Shown here: positions 1 to 11,820 of the stretch, piece by piece | How positions within the stretch are numbered: position 1 is the first letter of the stretch | How the letters are laid out: each line of letters begins with the position of its first letter | Source: Nageia nagi | Lineage: Eukaryota > Pinophyta | DNA: 64,000 bases | Assembly (NCBI GenBank): GCA_050084985.1 | Contig: JBITNC010000001.1 | Coordinates: forward strand, 122,574,001-122,638,000 | Direction of reading: 5' to 3' | Made by a program: the position numbers and the translations under genes | Notes under the pieces: model-generated | The model's database searches: none | What the model was told of the DNA's origin: nothing | Seen by the model: only the letters and a program-made list of their open reading frames with translations

Positions 1-980
1 ACAAGAACCACTATTCACTTATTCTTAACATCAATTACTTGGCTTGTCTTTACTTTAATATGCTTGCTTTATATTTGAATGCATTTTCTTAACTTTTCAT
101 AAAGGTCATGGAATCATTAGATGACACATCCTTCCTAGTTAGGTTGGGGATAGAGCTTGTATTACAAATTTATATGGAAGTTAGTTCTAAACCTATTTGC
201 ATTGATTTTTGTGTTCACTTATTGTGTTTCATAGTTTCTAATCATTTATGTTCTTATTGTTTCACACCATGGGTTGAGATCATTGAATGGATTTCCTTGC
301 ATTGTTTAAAAAAATGGGAGGAATAAGGTTTCATTCAGCATATTAAAATAGAACTCAATCCCAAAAAACCTACATCATACCATCATATTTTCTTATTTTT
401 TATTTGAAATATTAAACCTCATTCACATAAAATAAAAATAAAACACATCCATTATAACCATCTCCCAATGTAGAAAATGTTAGATTGAACTATTGCATGC
501 CATAACCATCAAAATAACAAAAAAACACATATAAATACATCCATCATATTTTCAAACTAAATCATATAAACCAATCATGATGTATACATATAAAAGGCGT
601 CATCATCCATCACAAAAATACATAAGCCATCACGAGTTCTCTAAACATAAAACTATCATCTAGCAATAAGCATTAGTCTCATGTGTATACATCTAACCTA
701 TGTACTTTATCTAGAAAAAGTATGTGTATGTCCATTCTCAAAGCTATCAGAAAGAAGAGATATTTGATGTGGTATATCCATGGATTGGGATGTCTTTGAT
801 ATTCTCCCCTCTGTGTGCTGGGTCCTATCTTGTGTACAAGAGATCATATGTCATGAGCTCACTACATGTGTACTCCTGGAGCCCATGTGTGTACCCTAAG
901 TCTTATGAGTACTAATTTATGAACTTGATAGGATGTATGGTAGTGGAATGGTCCTCTATATGAACTCCATCACATAAATA
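1..980. other. Unassigned AT-rich sequence
   Basis: No recognisable gene. The stretch has short chance reading frames only and several A-rich patches around 400-560. It may be the 3' end of the degraded plant-mobile-domain gene that begins further right on the minus strand, but I see no motif here. Confidence 0.4.
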
Positions 981-999
981 TGAATTCACTTATCCTAAC

Positions 1000-2640
1000 T
1001 CTCTAGGCATTTATGTAGGTCATCTAGTTGATGACTCATACTTGCTATGGACTATGATATCTCTACCTCTCTGAATGGGCTCATCACTATCCAACTGCAT
1101 GGTTTCTAGCCTTTTTTCATTCTCCTATGCATGTTTCTCTAGACCCTACACCAATTGATGAAGCTCTAACTCGTAGATTTGACTCTCTTGCTTGCACTTC
1201 CTAGTATGCTCTAGGCTACACTCTCTCTCTACTAACTTCCAACCTCACTCTACTAGTTGATGATCTTTCTTTGTATTTGTTGGTCGCACTTTGCTAGCCA
1301 ACACTTTAAGTTAGGTATCCTCTCCTTAGTCAATGCTAGTCTAGGGTATATAATACCTATAGGATATCCTACATCATGTTGGGGGGATCTTTTCCTCTAT
1401 TTACCATGTTTTCCCTACCTTTATGTTGATGTGACCTCCTCATCCTCTACATGCTTCACGAACCACCATGGTGGATGTTGCATAATAAAACAAAAAATGG
1501 AGGCTTCTTTGTATCCTACATCATCCTAGAATTTGACTTCTTCCTCATCACTATTTAGCTCTACATAGGCCTCTTAGTAAATGAGATAAGGCTTACCATA
1601 TCTAAAATTTGATCTGTTGTATACCATATGCTCAAGAGGAATATCCTAAATCTTTCCATACTATTAGAGTACTTAAGGGTACTCAAAGACCTTTATCTAC
1701 TCCTAATAGGTACATACCCATCTCACTCATTTGGGATAATCTAGCTAAGTCCTTTCCTCAGACCACATTAGTCTGCCCCTATAGGGTCTCTAGATCATAT
1801 CCATTACATGTAGTCTCCTAAATATATCCCTAAAATAAGCCACTTGGTCACTCTGTATGTGTCCCATCCTATACTTGTGCTTGTGTTCGCATCGCATCAT
1901 GTAGGGGCACTCTATGCTAGGCTCCTTGAAGGATAGAGCATCTTACACATATATATATACACTCTCAACCCCATACTTGTATAAATAAGGAGCATCATAT
2001 CCCTATATAGACCCCTATCTCCATCTCTTAGAGGTCTTGGTGTAGTTGACCCAAAAAAGCTGGTCTCCATGAGAACACTCAACTATCTTTTCATATCTCC
2101 TTTAGAACTTAGAAGAGCTTCCAGAGGAATCTACACCTAGAAGTGTTTGATAGAGGGAAAAATGTGATGACCATAATCATGAAATAAGTGATTCAATTTA
2201 TGATGCTATTCTGATAAGCATGCTCATAGTAGAAACCCTATTTCCCCATTGAAGTTGATGATACTACTAGCTGACTATTTGGGTTTCTATTGCATATCTT
2301 CCCACCTCATTAGATAGTCTGATAATAGTTGCTACCTCCATAGGTGTCCATAATATCTACCACACATCCTCAAGAGTCATCACACACTCTCTTATAGGTA
2401 GGTGAAATATATTAGTGGAAGAGTTCCATTGCTCGCATAAGGTAGTGACATACATAGAGTTTGCCACTACCTTATGAATCATACTAGTGTACCTAAGTTC
2501 TACACTATGGAGCCTCATCTACTCTATGGCTAGCATCTCACTTTGGAGCTCTAAAAATAAAGGTCTAAACCTGTATCTCATAAATAAAGTCTCCTTCAAT
2601 TGTAAAAACCAACAAACCAACTAAGTCAATCCTATTCTCA
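1000..2640 (-). pseudogene. Plant mobile domain (PMD, MAIN-like) pseudogene
   Basis: Read on the minus strand, 2,460-2,350 encodes LCEQWNSSTNIFH followed by LPIRECVMTLEDVW, a stop, then ILWTP. This matches the hallmark of the plant mobile domain (aminotransferase-like, MAIN family), where a CERW..ETHTFHLP block is followed by TLEDVWRIL. Further downstream, 2,110-1,600 contains WVNYTKTSKRW, a block with YFRDIFRRLHVMDMI before an RPY segment, and fragments resembling the domain's C-terminal half. From 1,500 to about 1,000 the frame is charged and coil-like. Several stops and at least three frame changes are needed to follow it, so it is a dead copy. PMD proteins occur both as host genes and inside Mutator-like and Gypsy transposons in plants; I see no terminal repeats to choose between these. 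The family call is fairly firm, the boundaries are not. Confidence 0.6.
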
Positions 2641-2984
2641 TTTGTGCCATCTATTCTATCTATAAAAAAGGGAAAGGTACATTTGTCATGTATTTCAAAA
2701 TGCTATTTGCCTTCATTGTGATGTTGTCTCTGTTGTATGAAGTGTGTTGTCAAGTCTAGATGTTTTCCAAAACCCATTTTTTTTATCTTAAAGTACTCCC
2801 ACACTAAATCATGATTTGTGTATGCAAGGTACATCCCACTTTACATTGGGGTAGCTTATGCCTGGCATCATGGTATCAAAAAATGTATATTCAAGCCCCC
2901 GTGTACTTTACTTGCAATCATGGGTTCATTTTAAGATCCCCGGGAGTTTTTCTAGAGCAAACAAAATAGGCCAGAGTCCAGAAG

Positions 2985-3720
2985 TAAAGAATTCCGGAAT
3001 AAGATGATGATGTCACAGAGGATAAGACAGTCGCATTTTGGTAAAACCCAGGTTCCAGAGATGATGATGTCAGTAAGGGGTGATTAAAAGACCGGAGTCA
3101 GTGGATAAAGCATTCCGAAATGAGATGATAAAAGCTCAGTTGTGGAAAGGCCCATATTCCGGAGAAAGCAAGTAAAACATTTTCAGAAGGGGAAGATGAC
3201 ATCACGGGGAGAACAACGTTCACATTTTTGAATGAAACTGGGTTTCGGAGATGATGAGGTCAGTAAGGAGCTATCAAATAGCCGGAGCCAGTGAGCAACA
3301 TATTCCGGAGGTAAGAGATGATGTCAGCGATTCCGGGCCTTAACCCAAAACTGGAGCCTGGAAGTGATGAGGTCAGCAAGAGATAATCAAAGAAGCCGGA
3401 GCCGGTAGCTTAAGTGTTCCGAAAGTAAAGCATTTCAGATAAAACGATGACATCACGACGAAAAGGATAAAGCTCAGTTTTGATAAAGAACGAGTTCCGG
3501 AGATGATGAGGTCAACAAGAGATAATCAAAGAAGCCAGAGCTGGTTAAGTAGAGCATTCTGAAAATGTAAAGATGACATCATGGATTTCAGATCTTAACC
3601 CAAACCTGGATCCCGGAAGCGATGAGGGCCGCAAAAAGTGATCAAATAGCTGGAGCCAGTGAGTAAAATATTCCAGAATGTAGAGACGAAGCCAGCAAAA
3701 GGTCAGATCACAGTTGACAA
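2985..3720 (+). repeat. Degenerate tandem array with TGAYRTCA octamers
   Basis: Imperfect units built from phrases such as TTCCGGAGATGATGAGGTCA and GCCGGAGCCAGT recur through the stretch. Perfect palindrome-type octamers TGATGTCA or TGACATCA start at 3,008, 3,065, 3,197, 3,319, 3,448 and 3,574, and the related TGAGGTCA starts at 3,255, 3,368 and 3,507. The octamer resembles CRE/bZIP target sites. Placement 290-860 bp upstream of a TATA box fits an enhancer array; factor binding is inferred only. Confidence 0.7.
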
Positions 3721-3867
3721 GAAGCATATCATCTGCAATCTGCCTGTTTTTGTAATATTCTACCAAGTGGCGTATGTAGGTAGTATCAGTTAAAAGAAGG
3801 CTAGGATCTTGAAGCTGTTTGTGTAACCATTTCTATTCTGCACTTCTTGTAACTGTAGTTACTACAG

Positions 3868-3875
3868 TATAAATA
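3868..3875 (+). promoter_or_regulatory. TATA box of LTR-like promoter
   Basis: TATAAATA sits just downstream of the octamer array and upstream of an AAATAAAG signal. It is the best plus-strand core promoter candidate in the first 10 kb. The predicted start is about 30 bp downstream, near 3,900. Confidence 0.5.
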
Positions 3876-4220
3876 TATGAAAATAAAGTGAGAAAAGGGG
3901 TCGGAAGCCTAGTATTGCTCTTTACATTTATTCTCGAAGACCTGTAGTTTTTATCAGTAATATGAAACCATCTTGACCTTTCTTATCTAGCACTCGTAAT
4001 TGTCATTCTTAATTTGGTTACATCGTGGCAGCTTGGCTTGTTTCCTGAATGATAATTGCGGGTTGCTAGTATAACTGTGTCTGCTACATGGTAGAGTAAA
4101 GCTAGGAAACTATTAGAGAGTGAGAGCTTGTACCGTAGCTGCTACACTAGATTCAGGCCAAGGTTTCACACACTGTGAAAGCCCGCGCTGAACTAGTGAT
4201 CCACCTTTGCTTTCTCTCTT

Positions 4221-4398
4221 GTTACCCTAAGCCATTTTGCTTAAATTCCTCGCACTCTACTTCTTTTATTTCTTTCCCATTACCCTAACCCTTTTGCTTG
4301 AATTCCTCGCACCCTACTCTTTTTTATTTCTTTGCTGTTACCCTAACCATTTTGCTTGAATTCCTCGCACTCTACTCTTTTATTTCCTTTCCTGTTAC
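4221..4398 (+). repeat. 58-bp tandem repeat, three copies
   Basis: Units begin with TTACCCTAA at about 4,222, 4,280 and 4,338, each followed by TTTTGCTTRAATTCCTCGCA and a pyrimidine-rich tail; a fourth copy starts at 4,394 and breaks off. Period is 58 bp. The unit lies downstream of the TATA box and may be part of a transcribed leader. Confidence 0.85.
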
Positions 4399-4519
4399 TT
4401 TTTCTATGCCCAATAGATAAGGAACCGGCCTTCTCCGGAGATCAGACTGTCACTATAGTCTATTCATGATTTACTTTGGTTAAGATTGCTCACGGTGCAT
4501 ATATTACACAATCCTAATC

Positions 4520-7500
4520 AACACTAGCTTTCCACCAAAAGTCCATCGAGCATATGTAACAAAATGAGGTAAAAGAAGGTAATTTGCTTACTTATTTACA
4601 CCTTTTTTACTATGGTAATTCCAAAGTTTGATTTTTTAGCCCATGGGTGGGCCCAACTTGATGCAAAGTTATTCCAAACTGTATTTTTTCACCCTATAAT
4701 GTATTTGTAAAATTAATTTATTGTAACAAAAACATAAAAACACGTTAAATATACAAAATTTTCACAAATGTTACACACACACGCTTTCTTTTTCAATCAA
4801 TTTTGCTTTCATTCGTGTGATAATTTCATTATGATTGAAGGGGAGGGGGACCACTTGATTGTTCAAAATTTTTCAAATTCTTGATTACAAAAAGTTGAAA
4901 TTTTTACCTTGAAAAGCATGCAAAATTATAAAAAAAAGTTCAAAATTGTTCAAATTTTCTTTCAAAATAGCAAAATTGTTTAAAGTTATTGATTTTCTAC
5001 TTTATTTCAAATTCCATATTGTTCAAATTATACAAATTTTTATATTGCTAAGCAAGACTACATGCTTGCTAGTAAGTCTATGTGTTTAACCCATCACAAA
5101 TGCTTTCCATAGGTTTGATGCATTTGATTTTCAAACACTATATAAGTTATTAAATTACTAATTTTCCATGAACACATTGGTTAGGGTTTTAATTATTACA
5201 AAGTACATTCAACTTGTTATCCATATTTGTTTCGAATTTACCATAAACACATTTTTTAGGATTCAAAGTTGATGAACACTACATTCGAATTCCTCTACAT
5301 ATTTGTTATGAATCTTTTAGATTTTAAACCTCCAATAACACATGGTTTAGAGTTAAAATTTGATGAATACTACATTTGAATCCCTATTCATATTTGTTTT
5401 GAATTTTTTTATGCTTTTTTCTACCATGGATGTAGTATTTTTACATATTCATTTTGAACGTTCAAATTATTCAATATTCATTCAAATGTTTAGCTTTCAG
5501 AATGTTCAAATTTCAAATATTTTTCAACTAGTGTCAATGTATCTACATTGTTTGAACTAAGTCTTTTATGCAAAAAACCTAATCCAACAAGGGCAATATT
5601 TACACATTAAAAAATAACACTTTTTCAAGTAGAGATATTTTTTATAACATTGACATGCAATTTATAATTTAATTTATTCCCAATATTTATTTTGCAAAAT
5701 CAAACTACTCAAAAGACCAAATTAGAGCAAAAAAGTTACTTAAACACAAAAAGGTACAAAAGTGGATATGTAGCTATATTCACTTAAGTTATCCAAGGAG
5801 GTATATATAACTCAATGAAAAATTAGATAATCCTCCTAGTTCATTTGTAACTCTTGATTCATTTGCTCACATATTCTCTTATGATTTTTTCTATCACAAT
5901 TATTGCTCCAAGATCATTGCTAGGGTTTGAAACAAATTTTGAAGGATTCAAGGTTTTCACCGCAAATCTCCATCAAGATCATCAAATTTTGAGTTCACAT
6001 TAATGAGGTGACATCTCCATGTAGTTTCTATGATTGAATTATTAAACTATTGTATGTATTGCATGTATTCAAGTTTGTTTAGGATTTGAAGGCAAAACAA
6101 ACATGGAGAAGCTTGAGAAGACCTACATCTTGTATTATCCACCAAAATATTTTCATATAGTGTGGTGTTTAGGTTAAAATCATGATATCTTGCATTTTCA
6201 CCATTAGAATTGTTGTTTGAATCCATAGTAGCTTAAATATACATTGTGAATACTCATTGGAACTTGTGGGTATCTTTGAATCTCCTTGATTCAAGGATCT
6301 TTACATTTAAAGCATTTTAATATTTTCAAAGTTTGATGTATTAGATCTTGCATTTGGCTATCCAAACATGTAAAGGTTGCTTCCATAGTTTGAATCCACC
6401 ATTGAATTTGTCTTAGGAATACATAGACTAAAGCATTTGCACAATAGGCATATAATATTCATTTTTTCTCAATGAATTGAGGTATTGGGGTCCCACATGC
6501 TATTTTAAGTGAGGATACTCACTTCATACTCACCTAAGTGCCTTAAAGGGCCTATGTTTGGAGGTTTCCCTTCCTATTTATATGGATTTAGGGTTTCCTT
6601 ACATTCTTGTAAAGTTTGAGCTTAATATACCAAGATCTAAACCTACCTTTATCAATATTGCTAACTAATGCTCATTAAGTAAAGCAAAGTTGTGTAATTT
6701 AAAGTTTGTGTGTGTATTTAACTTATTTATACTAGTTAAGCCACATATAGCATGAATTTCAATGTACATAGAACACTAATTATTTCTACCAGATAAGGAG
6801 AAAGAGGTGAACCAAAATAACCTTGCTCTTATCCATGAGGAAGAAAATACAAAACACCACAAACATGCCTTGCTATATTTGGATAATCTTTAATAATACT
6901 CTAATAATAGGTTAAAGATTCACATTAGTATTTATTGGATTTTGAATTGCATACCTATGTAAAAAATCCAAAATCTTAATCAATATCCAAGAAACTAACC
7001 TTAAGAAACACCAATCAAGATTTGAAATATTTTATTGTATATATGGCATGAAAAAAGGAACTATATAATCACCAATAATTTTATCAACTATCCCTAAGAA
7101 AGTCTATCTTTCCATTGACAACTTCCAAGATCATTCTTGTCTTGGTCATCTTCCTATTTTCTTAAAATCTCTAATAATAGAGGTATAGGTGTAAATAATG
7201 CTTACTTTATTAAAAGAACTAAAAAATCTTGAAATATATAGAAAGTTCCCAATATAATCTTATTGAATTTATATCTCTTCATCACAAATTGAGCTTCAAA
7301 ATTAATAGATTGTAAATATATGATCGCTACATCACTTATAATAACATTTGTTGTAATCCTAAAGATATCTAAGTGTAAATAAGATACATAAAATTTTATT
7401 TTATTTAGTTATTGTTGTTAATTATTTTCTTTAATGTTTAGTCTATAAAACTCACATGATCGATCTAAGGCTATTTTATCAAATTATTAAATATTGCTTA

Positions 7501-7955
7501 ACATTTTTTCCATCACCCAAGGCTAAATAATTTCTTATTTTAAACTTTAATTTCACTTAGAGGATGTTTATTTCTTTAGGAAGTTGAGTCAAATTCTAAG
7601 AAATATTTCTATATCTAGTTCTTATTGAACATAAAGTATTTTAAAGGTATTTGATTTTATTTTTGTAGGATAAGGTTAAAGGATAAGTTAATCACATAAA
7701 GGAATATGGAATATTGATCAATAACATAATTTCAATTTCTACTACTTGCAACATGATCATATCATTTTCTATAAGGTAACTTTTGGTAATTTGAATTATT
7801 ATGTGATTTAGTAGCTTTTGGGTACCTATATCTTTTATATTTTTTGTATATTTTAAATTTGATTCCACTTTCCAAAAATAATGTAAATATTCAAGAAAAG
7901 CACATAAGGTACAAAATTTTAGAAGTCTAACTCTAAAACATATTTTGCCACAAAT
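4520..7955. other. Unassigned AT-rich sequence
   Basis: No gene recognised. The left part (4,800-5,060) is dominated by short repeats of TTCAAAATT. There is an imperfect tandem repeat at 5,189-5,410 (listed separately). At 5,790-6,010 a TATATATAA sequence is followed by a stretch that looks like a transcribed leader, but no LTR pair or coding region supports a call. Confidence 0.4.
5189..5410 (+). repeat. Imperfect tandem repeat, about 76-91 bp
   Basis: The phrase CATATTTGTTNYGAAT recurs at 5,222, 5,298 and 5,389, preceded in the last two copies by GATGAAYACTACATTYGAAT at 5,271 and 5,362. The copies are divergent. No function is suggested. Confidence 0.6.
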
Positions 7956-7959
7956 TTTG

Positions 7960-8405
7960 GCTTATTATGAATTCTATTAGAACAAAGAAAACAAGGCTAC
8001 ATAGTAGCATCAATTTTTAGTAGTATATTATTTATAAAGTTTTTTGTTTCATCTACAAACACAACACGACCAATAAGGTCCACCATACATGTATTGTATT
8101 TCATTATGGTTTTCATATGATAATGATTATCCAAGAATGTGAAGTCTTGATAGCCCTTTTTCACTAAACCTAAATGACTACAAATCGATAATATACTAAC
8201 AAATGTAACATCATTTAGATTATTGCCCACATATTCCATTTATTCAAATAGTTTGATGGCTTACTTTGTACAACCATTGCTTGCATATAATATAATCTTT
8301 GTAGTCCATAAAATTATTTTTCATTTAATGCATCTTGTTGATGAAAATACTTTTCTTATTACTGCTACCACATTTTGAATATATTTCTTTCAAGTTTATT
8401 ATATA
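7960..8405 (-). pseudogene. PPR protein (PLS subclass) pseudogene fragment
   Basis: The minus strand reads, with interruptions, IYSKCGS (8,385-8,362), RKVF, WTTKIILYASNGC, then AIKLFE, a stop, MEYVGNN, then NDVTFVSILSICSHLGLV, YNTCMVDLIGRV and KIDAT. These are the classic blocks of plant PLS-type pentatricopeptide repeat proteins near the C-terminal E motif (MYxKCGS, ARKVFDxM, WTxMIxGYAxxG, EALxLFxxM, PNxVTFVSVLSACSHAGLV, YxCMVDLLGRAG, PDAxVW). Such proteins bind organellar RNA for editing or processing. This copy is dead: stops replace Glu or Gln codons before and after AIKLFE, a stop replaces the Trp after DATM, and a frameshift lies near 8,360. Only about 145 residues' worth is present. 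No introns or promoter were sought. The family identity is firm. Confidence 0.85.
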
Positions 8406-9599
8406 ATTTCAATCAAAAGAAATTCACATCTAGTTATTTTTTATTTAATTTCTATACCTCACTTTAAAGCTATAAAAGTTTCTTACAAAAAATTCCTTGA
8501 AAAGGTTAGTTAATATGGTTATAAAATAATCAATTGCATTTTCTAAAGACACTATACATATCATGTGAGCATTTCAATTTTGTAAACTATGCACTTAAAA
8601 ACTACCCCTAAAAGGACCCTTTTTAATTTATTGTATGGTGCACTTTCTAGTATATACATGTAAGAAATCCATGAAAATTTGAAGTAAATGAAGATAAAAT
8701 TCTAGATCAAGCATACCATCATATTAAATATGAAAAATAATACTTATGCACCTAATTTAAAAAAATCAAATCACTTTTTTAAGCTTTTAAACCTTTGTTG
8801 ATGGAGTTATTTCTATTAGAAGAAATAAATTTCTTTACTTAATGAAGTAAATAAGAATAAAATTTTCATAAATATATATATCAATATAGTAATGTTAAAA
8901 TATAATTATTTTATTCCTAAATGAACTCACTTAATTATTGATTATCTTTCTATTTCATATTATATAATTAGGGATTACTTTGTCAAAACTAATAATATTG
9001 AAATGATTAACAAAGAAGCATATGGGGAAAGGGAAAATGAAGATCAATCTTCTTAACAATTTATAGTACCATTCAATTGAAAAATTAATAGACTCCTAAG
9101 AAATAGTGTGTCTTGAAGTTTTCATCATATGAAAAGCTAATGCATAATTTGTTGTCTTACCTAGCGTGATAGGGAGGGTTTTCCTTAAAGTAAACATTCA
9201 AAATTTCTATATTTCAAGGCCATAGGGAATGGGATGGTTCAAAATAGTTTGGTTAAGAGGATAAGTCATAAGGCCTAAATATGAGTGACACTTTTTTTTT
9301 TATAAGTATCCTCAAGTAATTCTTTTAATATATTCATATTTTTCATTATGTTGGGCATGTATTAGTTTTAATAGGGTCAACATCTCAAAGAATTCATGAT
9401 CTTATCATTCAATAATGGTGAAAGCTTTAAATTAAATTTGAATAGCTATTGATCGAGAGATAGATAGGATAAGAAGAAAGGTGTTATGGATAGGATGAGT
9501 ATATGTTTTAAGGGAATAACTATTGATCACATTTGTAATTTTTGAAAAAGCTACGAAAACTTTTAATTGAAGTAAAAAATGAGAGGAATTGTGACATTG
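8406..9599. other. Unassigned AT-rich sequence
   Basis: I see no gene or structured repeat here. The sequence may contain more decayed upstream exonic material of the PPR gene on the minus strand, but nothing is readable beyond 8,405. Confidence 0.35.
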
Positions 9600-9745
9600 G
9601 AATTCAATTCTTCAAAGTCATCCTAGAGTTAGACCAACATGTGAGGGGGGAGAGTTTTGAACCTAGATAATTTATCTTTTAACACTTAAGAGTTTTGACA
9701 TCCACTTTCTCTCTAACTCCTCTAACATGATTTGACCTTCTTTTC
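9600..9745 (-). mobile_element. tRNA-derived SINE-like element (third copy)
   Basis: On the minus strand, GGAGTTAGAGAGAAAGTGG (right side) is followed about 60 bp later by a Pol III B-box-like GGTTCAAAACTCTCCCCC. The same two phrases, similarly spaced, occur in the SINE-like copies at 15.5 and 16.4 kb. No clear poly-A tail or target-site duplication was found, so this copy is decayed and its ends are approximate. Confidence 0.5.
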
Positions 9746-11160
9746 CTTATATATAACTGTTATAATACTAGCTTTGATATAACCTCTTATATATGAAAAA
9801 ACTTCAAGAGATATCATTCCTAAGAAACTTTTTTTAGATATAGCAAATCGTTACACAACTGGACTCTAATTAGTTTTATTTTATGTTTTGAAATTGATTA
9901 AACATTTAATTTATATATCAAAAATATTTTTTAAAATTAATATAATCGACTTTATATTAAAATATTAATAAAATCAAAATAGTCGGCCAAATGTTTATGA
10001 TTGGAAAGACAACACGATATTTTGGCTCCCCCACCCCGACTGCCATTGTAGTTACACCTCTCAGCGTAATTATTTTAAGAATGTTATAACTATTTTTAAG
10101 CTATAACTTTTTGAAGAGAATTAATATTTAAATTTTTAAAACAAAGTTAAATATTAAATGTGATTTATTTTCATGAACAATCTTCCATCCTTAAATTCCA
10201 TTAAAAAGATGGATCAAAACACATAAACGATGACATAAAATAACTATTCAAAAATTATAATAAAAGAAATGAGAAAAAAATAACAAGAAATATTACAGCC
10301 ATACTATGTTGGATTTCTTAGTTTATTGAAATTTACCATATGTTTATGAAATACAATTATATGTTTTTTTTCTATACATTAATAAAATTAACATTTTTTT
10401 TTAAATAAGTTGAATGTTTTTGAAAAAAAAACACCATATATATGTATATATATATATTAGTATATTAGTAGAACTTAAATTTGACATAAGTTTTTCAACA
10501 TATCTTGTCGGTCATTCTTAACGATTCTACAAAATCTACCTAAAATATTAATTAAAATTTAATTAGTACTATATAAAAAATTATTTTATATTAAAAGTAA
10601 TACAAATAAAATTAAAACATATAATAAATTAAAAAAGTATGTAAGTTTTAGAGCAAACTAACGTATCTCTTTGTGTTTAAAAAAATTGTTTGTCATCTAT
10701 AAAGTAGAATGGCAGATCATCAATTTGGAAAGGTAGATCCAGTCCCAAGGAGTTCATAGTAGTTTGATTACTTAAATCACAGAAAGATGAACAGCAGAAT
10801 CTCCAGCAGACATAATTGAAATAACAACAATAAGACCAAAAACCTGGCAATATCCATTCCTCTGGCTGGTAGTGACTGGTACCCTTTCCAAAACCTGGCA
10901 GACTTATCCTATGCAGTTGCCAAACAAAGACTGCAATTACCATAGTAAGTAGTCAAAATATGCATACACTAGTATTGAGAGTATGAGGTTTTACTTCTAA
11001 TAAAAGCGAGGCTCTCCAATAAATTTATGCACTTGGAAGCTGGGCTCTCGTGAACAGCTTCTCGCTAAAAACCAACAATGTATTCTCAAAAGCAAAACAG
11101 AGAATGGAGGTAAAATCCAAGAATAACATCCTAAATTTAAATTTCTTATCCATGTCTACC
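9746..11160. other. Unassigned intergenic sequence downstream of HIPP gene
   Basis: 9,746-10,670 is extremely AT-rich with no recognisable content. 10,680-11,100 is closer to genic composition and has an 88-codon open frame on the minus strand (10,943-10,677), rich in Cys and aromatic residues. I recognise no domain there; it may be an old exon or extended 3' UTR rather than a gene. Confidence 0.4.
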
Positions 11161-11167
11161 CACGCTA

Positions 11168-11173
11168 TTTATT
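11168..11173 (-). terminator. Poly(A) signal of the HIPP gene
   Basis: AATAAA on the minus strand lies 38 nt past the HIPP stop codon, a plausible near-upstream polyadenylation signal. Confidence 0.5.
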
Positions 11174-11210
11174 ACTGAAAAGCTCGAAACTTTCCAAATT
11201 AACTCTAATA

Positions 11211-11807
11211 TCAAGAAATAGTGCAGGAGTTGGGATTTTCATCGCTCAAGCAATAGGTATATCCACCACCATATGGCTCCGGTTTTGGAAGATAGACGTA
11301 GGTTACATTTGGTGCGTCCTTCTTGTCATCCTTTTTGGCGTCGCCACCTTTTTTCTCATCTTTCTTGGGATTATCTTTCTTTTCATCCTTTTTGTCATCC
11401 TTCTTTTGATCAGGTTTAGGTTTCTCTGGCTCTTTTGCTGGCCCAACGCTCAGTAATTCCGTCCATCCGAACTTTCTGAGCTTCGTAGTAATTGAAACCG
11501 GATCTGGGTCTCCAATAACTGTGATTTTATTGTCTTTAGTATCGATTTGGACAGATTCAACACCTATCATGTATGAAACGTTGTAAACTTTATTAAACTT
11601 GCCCAAATAATTGCAATTACAAAAACACTTTTAATTCATACCTTCAATGCCTGCTACTGTCTTCATTGCCCTTCGTTTACATTTCTCGCAGTCGAGTTGT
11701 GCCTTCAAAATCACTTTCTGCACAGTACAGAGGTCCACTTAGAATCTCCACAAAATTCCATTAGAAAGTTTTACTAGAATCTAAACTCATAGCCCTACCT
11801 TCGACAT
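11211..11807 (-). CDS. Heavy-metal-associated isoprenylated plant protein (HIPP), three exons
   Basis: Coding exons are 11,807-11,799, 11,717-11,642 and 11,563-11,211, joined by GT-AG introns (AAG|GTAGGG ... TGTGCAG|AAAG and GAAG|GTATGA ... GATAG|GTGT). The spliced frame is 438 nt, 145 residues. Residues 4-70 form an HMA fold: KVILKAQLDCEKCKRRAMK with the metal-binding CxxC at about 13-16, then GIEGVESVQID and a TKLRKFGW block. A long Lys/Asp/Glu/Pro linker follows (about 78-112), then a Pro/Tyr/Gly stretch and the tail DENPNSCTIS. The final CTIS is a CaaX box, expected to be farnesylated and to tether the protein to membranes. HIPPs are plant-specific and are linked to metal homeostasis, stress and pathogen responses. 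The start was chosen because it gives the family's usual tiny first exon and A at -3. This is the only intact gene I see. A broken relative lies 3 kb to the right in the opposite orientation. Confidence 0.92.
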
Positions 11808-11820
11808 CTTTTTCTTCCAA

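Larger units (their letters stand above)
2940..4520 (+). mobile_element. Candidate solo or truncated LTR (U3-R region)
   Basis: This stretch is less AT-rich than its surroundings and has the layout of an LTR promoter: a long array of repeated elements (2,985-3,720), a good TATA box at 3,868, a nearby AATAAA-type signal at 3,882, and a downstream leader-like stretch with a 58-bp tandem repeat. No second copy exists in the window and no gag or pol is attached. Ends and target-site duplication could not be fixed, so it may instead be a promoter region of another repeat class. Confidence 0.4.

Noticed and set aside
3545-3766. 73-codon minus-strand frame
   Set aside because: It lies in the octamer repeat array and has no similarity or plausible start context.
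3990-4060. Primer binding site TTTGGTTACATCGTGGCAGC after the LTR-like region
   Set aside because: It resembles TTTGGTATCAGAGC only if an internal insertion is allowed; too weak to call.
4221-4398. CCCTAA-containing repeat as an interstitial telomere
   Set aside because: Plant telomeres are CCCTAAA arrays with a 7-bp period; here TTACCCTAA occurs once per 58 bp.
10677-10943. 88-codon minus-strand frame as a small membrane protein gene
   Set aside because: No recognisable domain or promoter and no convincing splice partners; Cys and aromatic clusters are typical of chance frames. Kept only as a note in the gap description.
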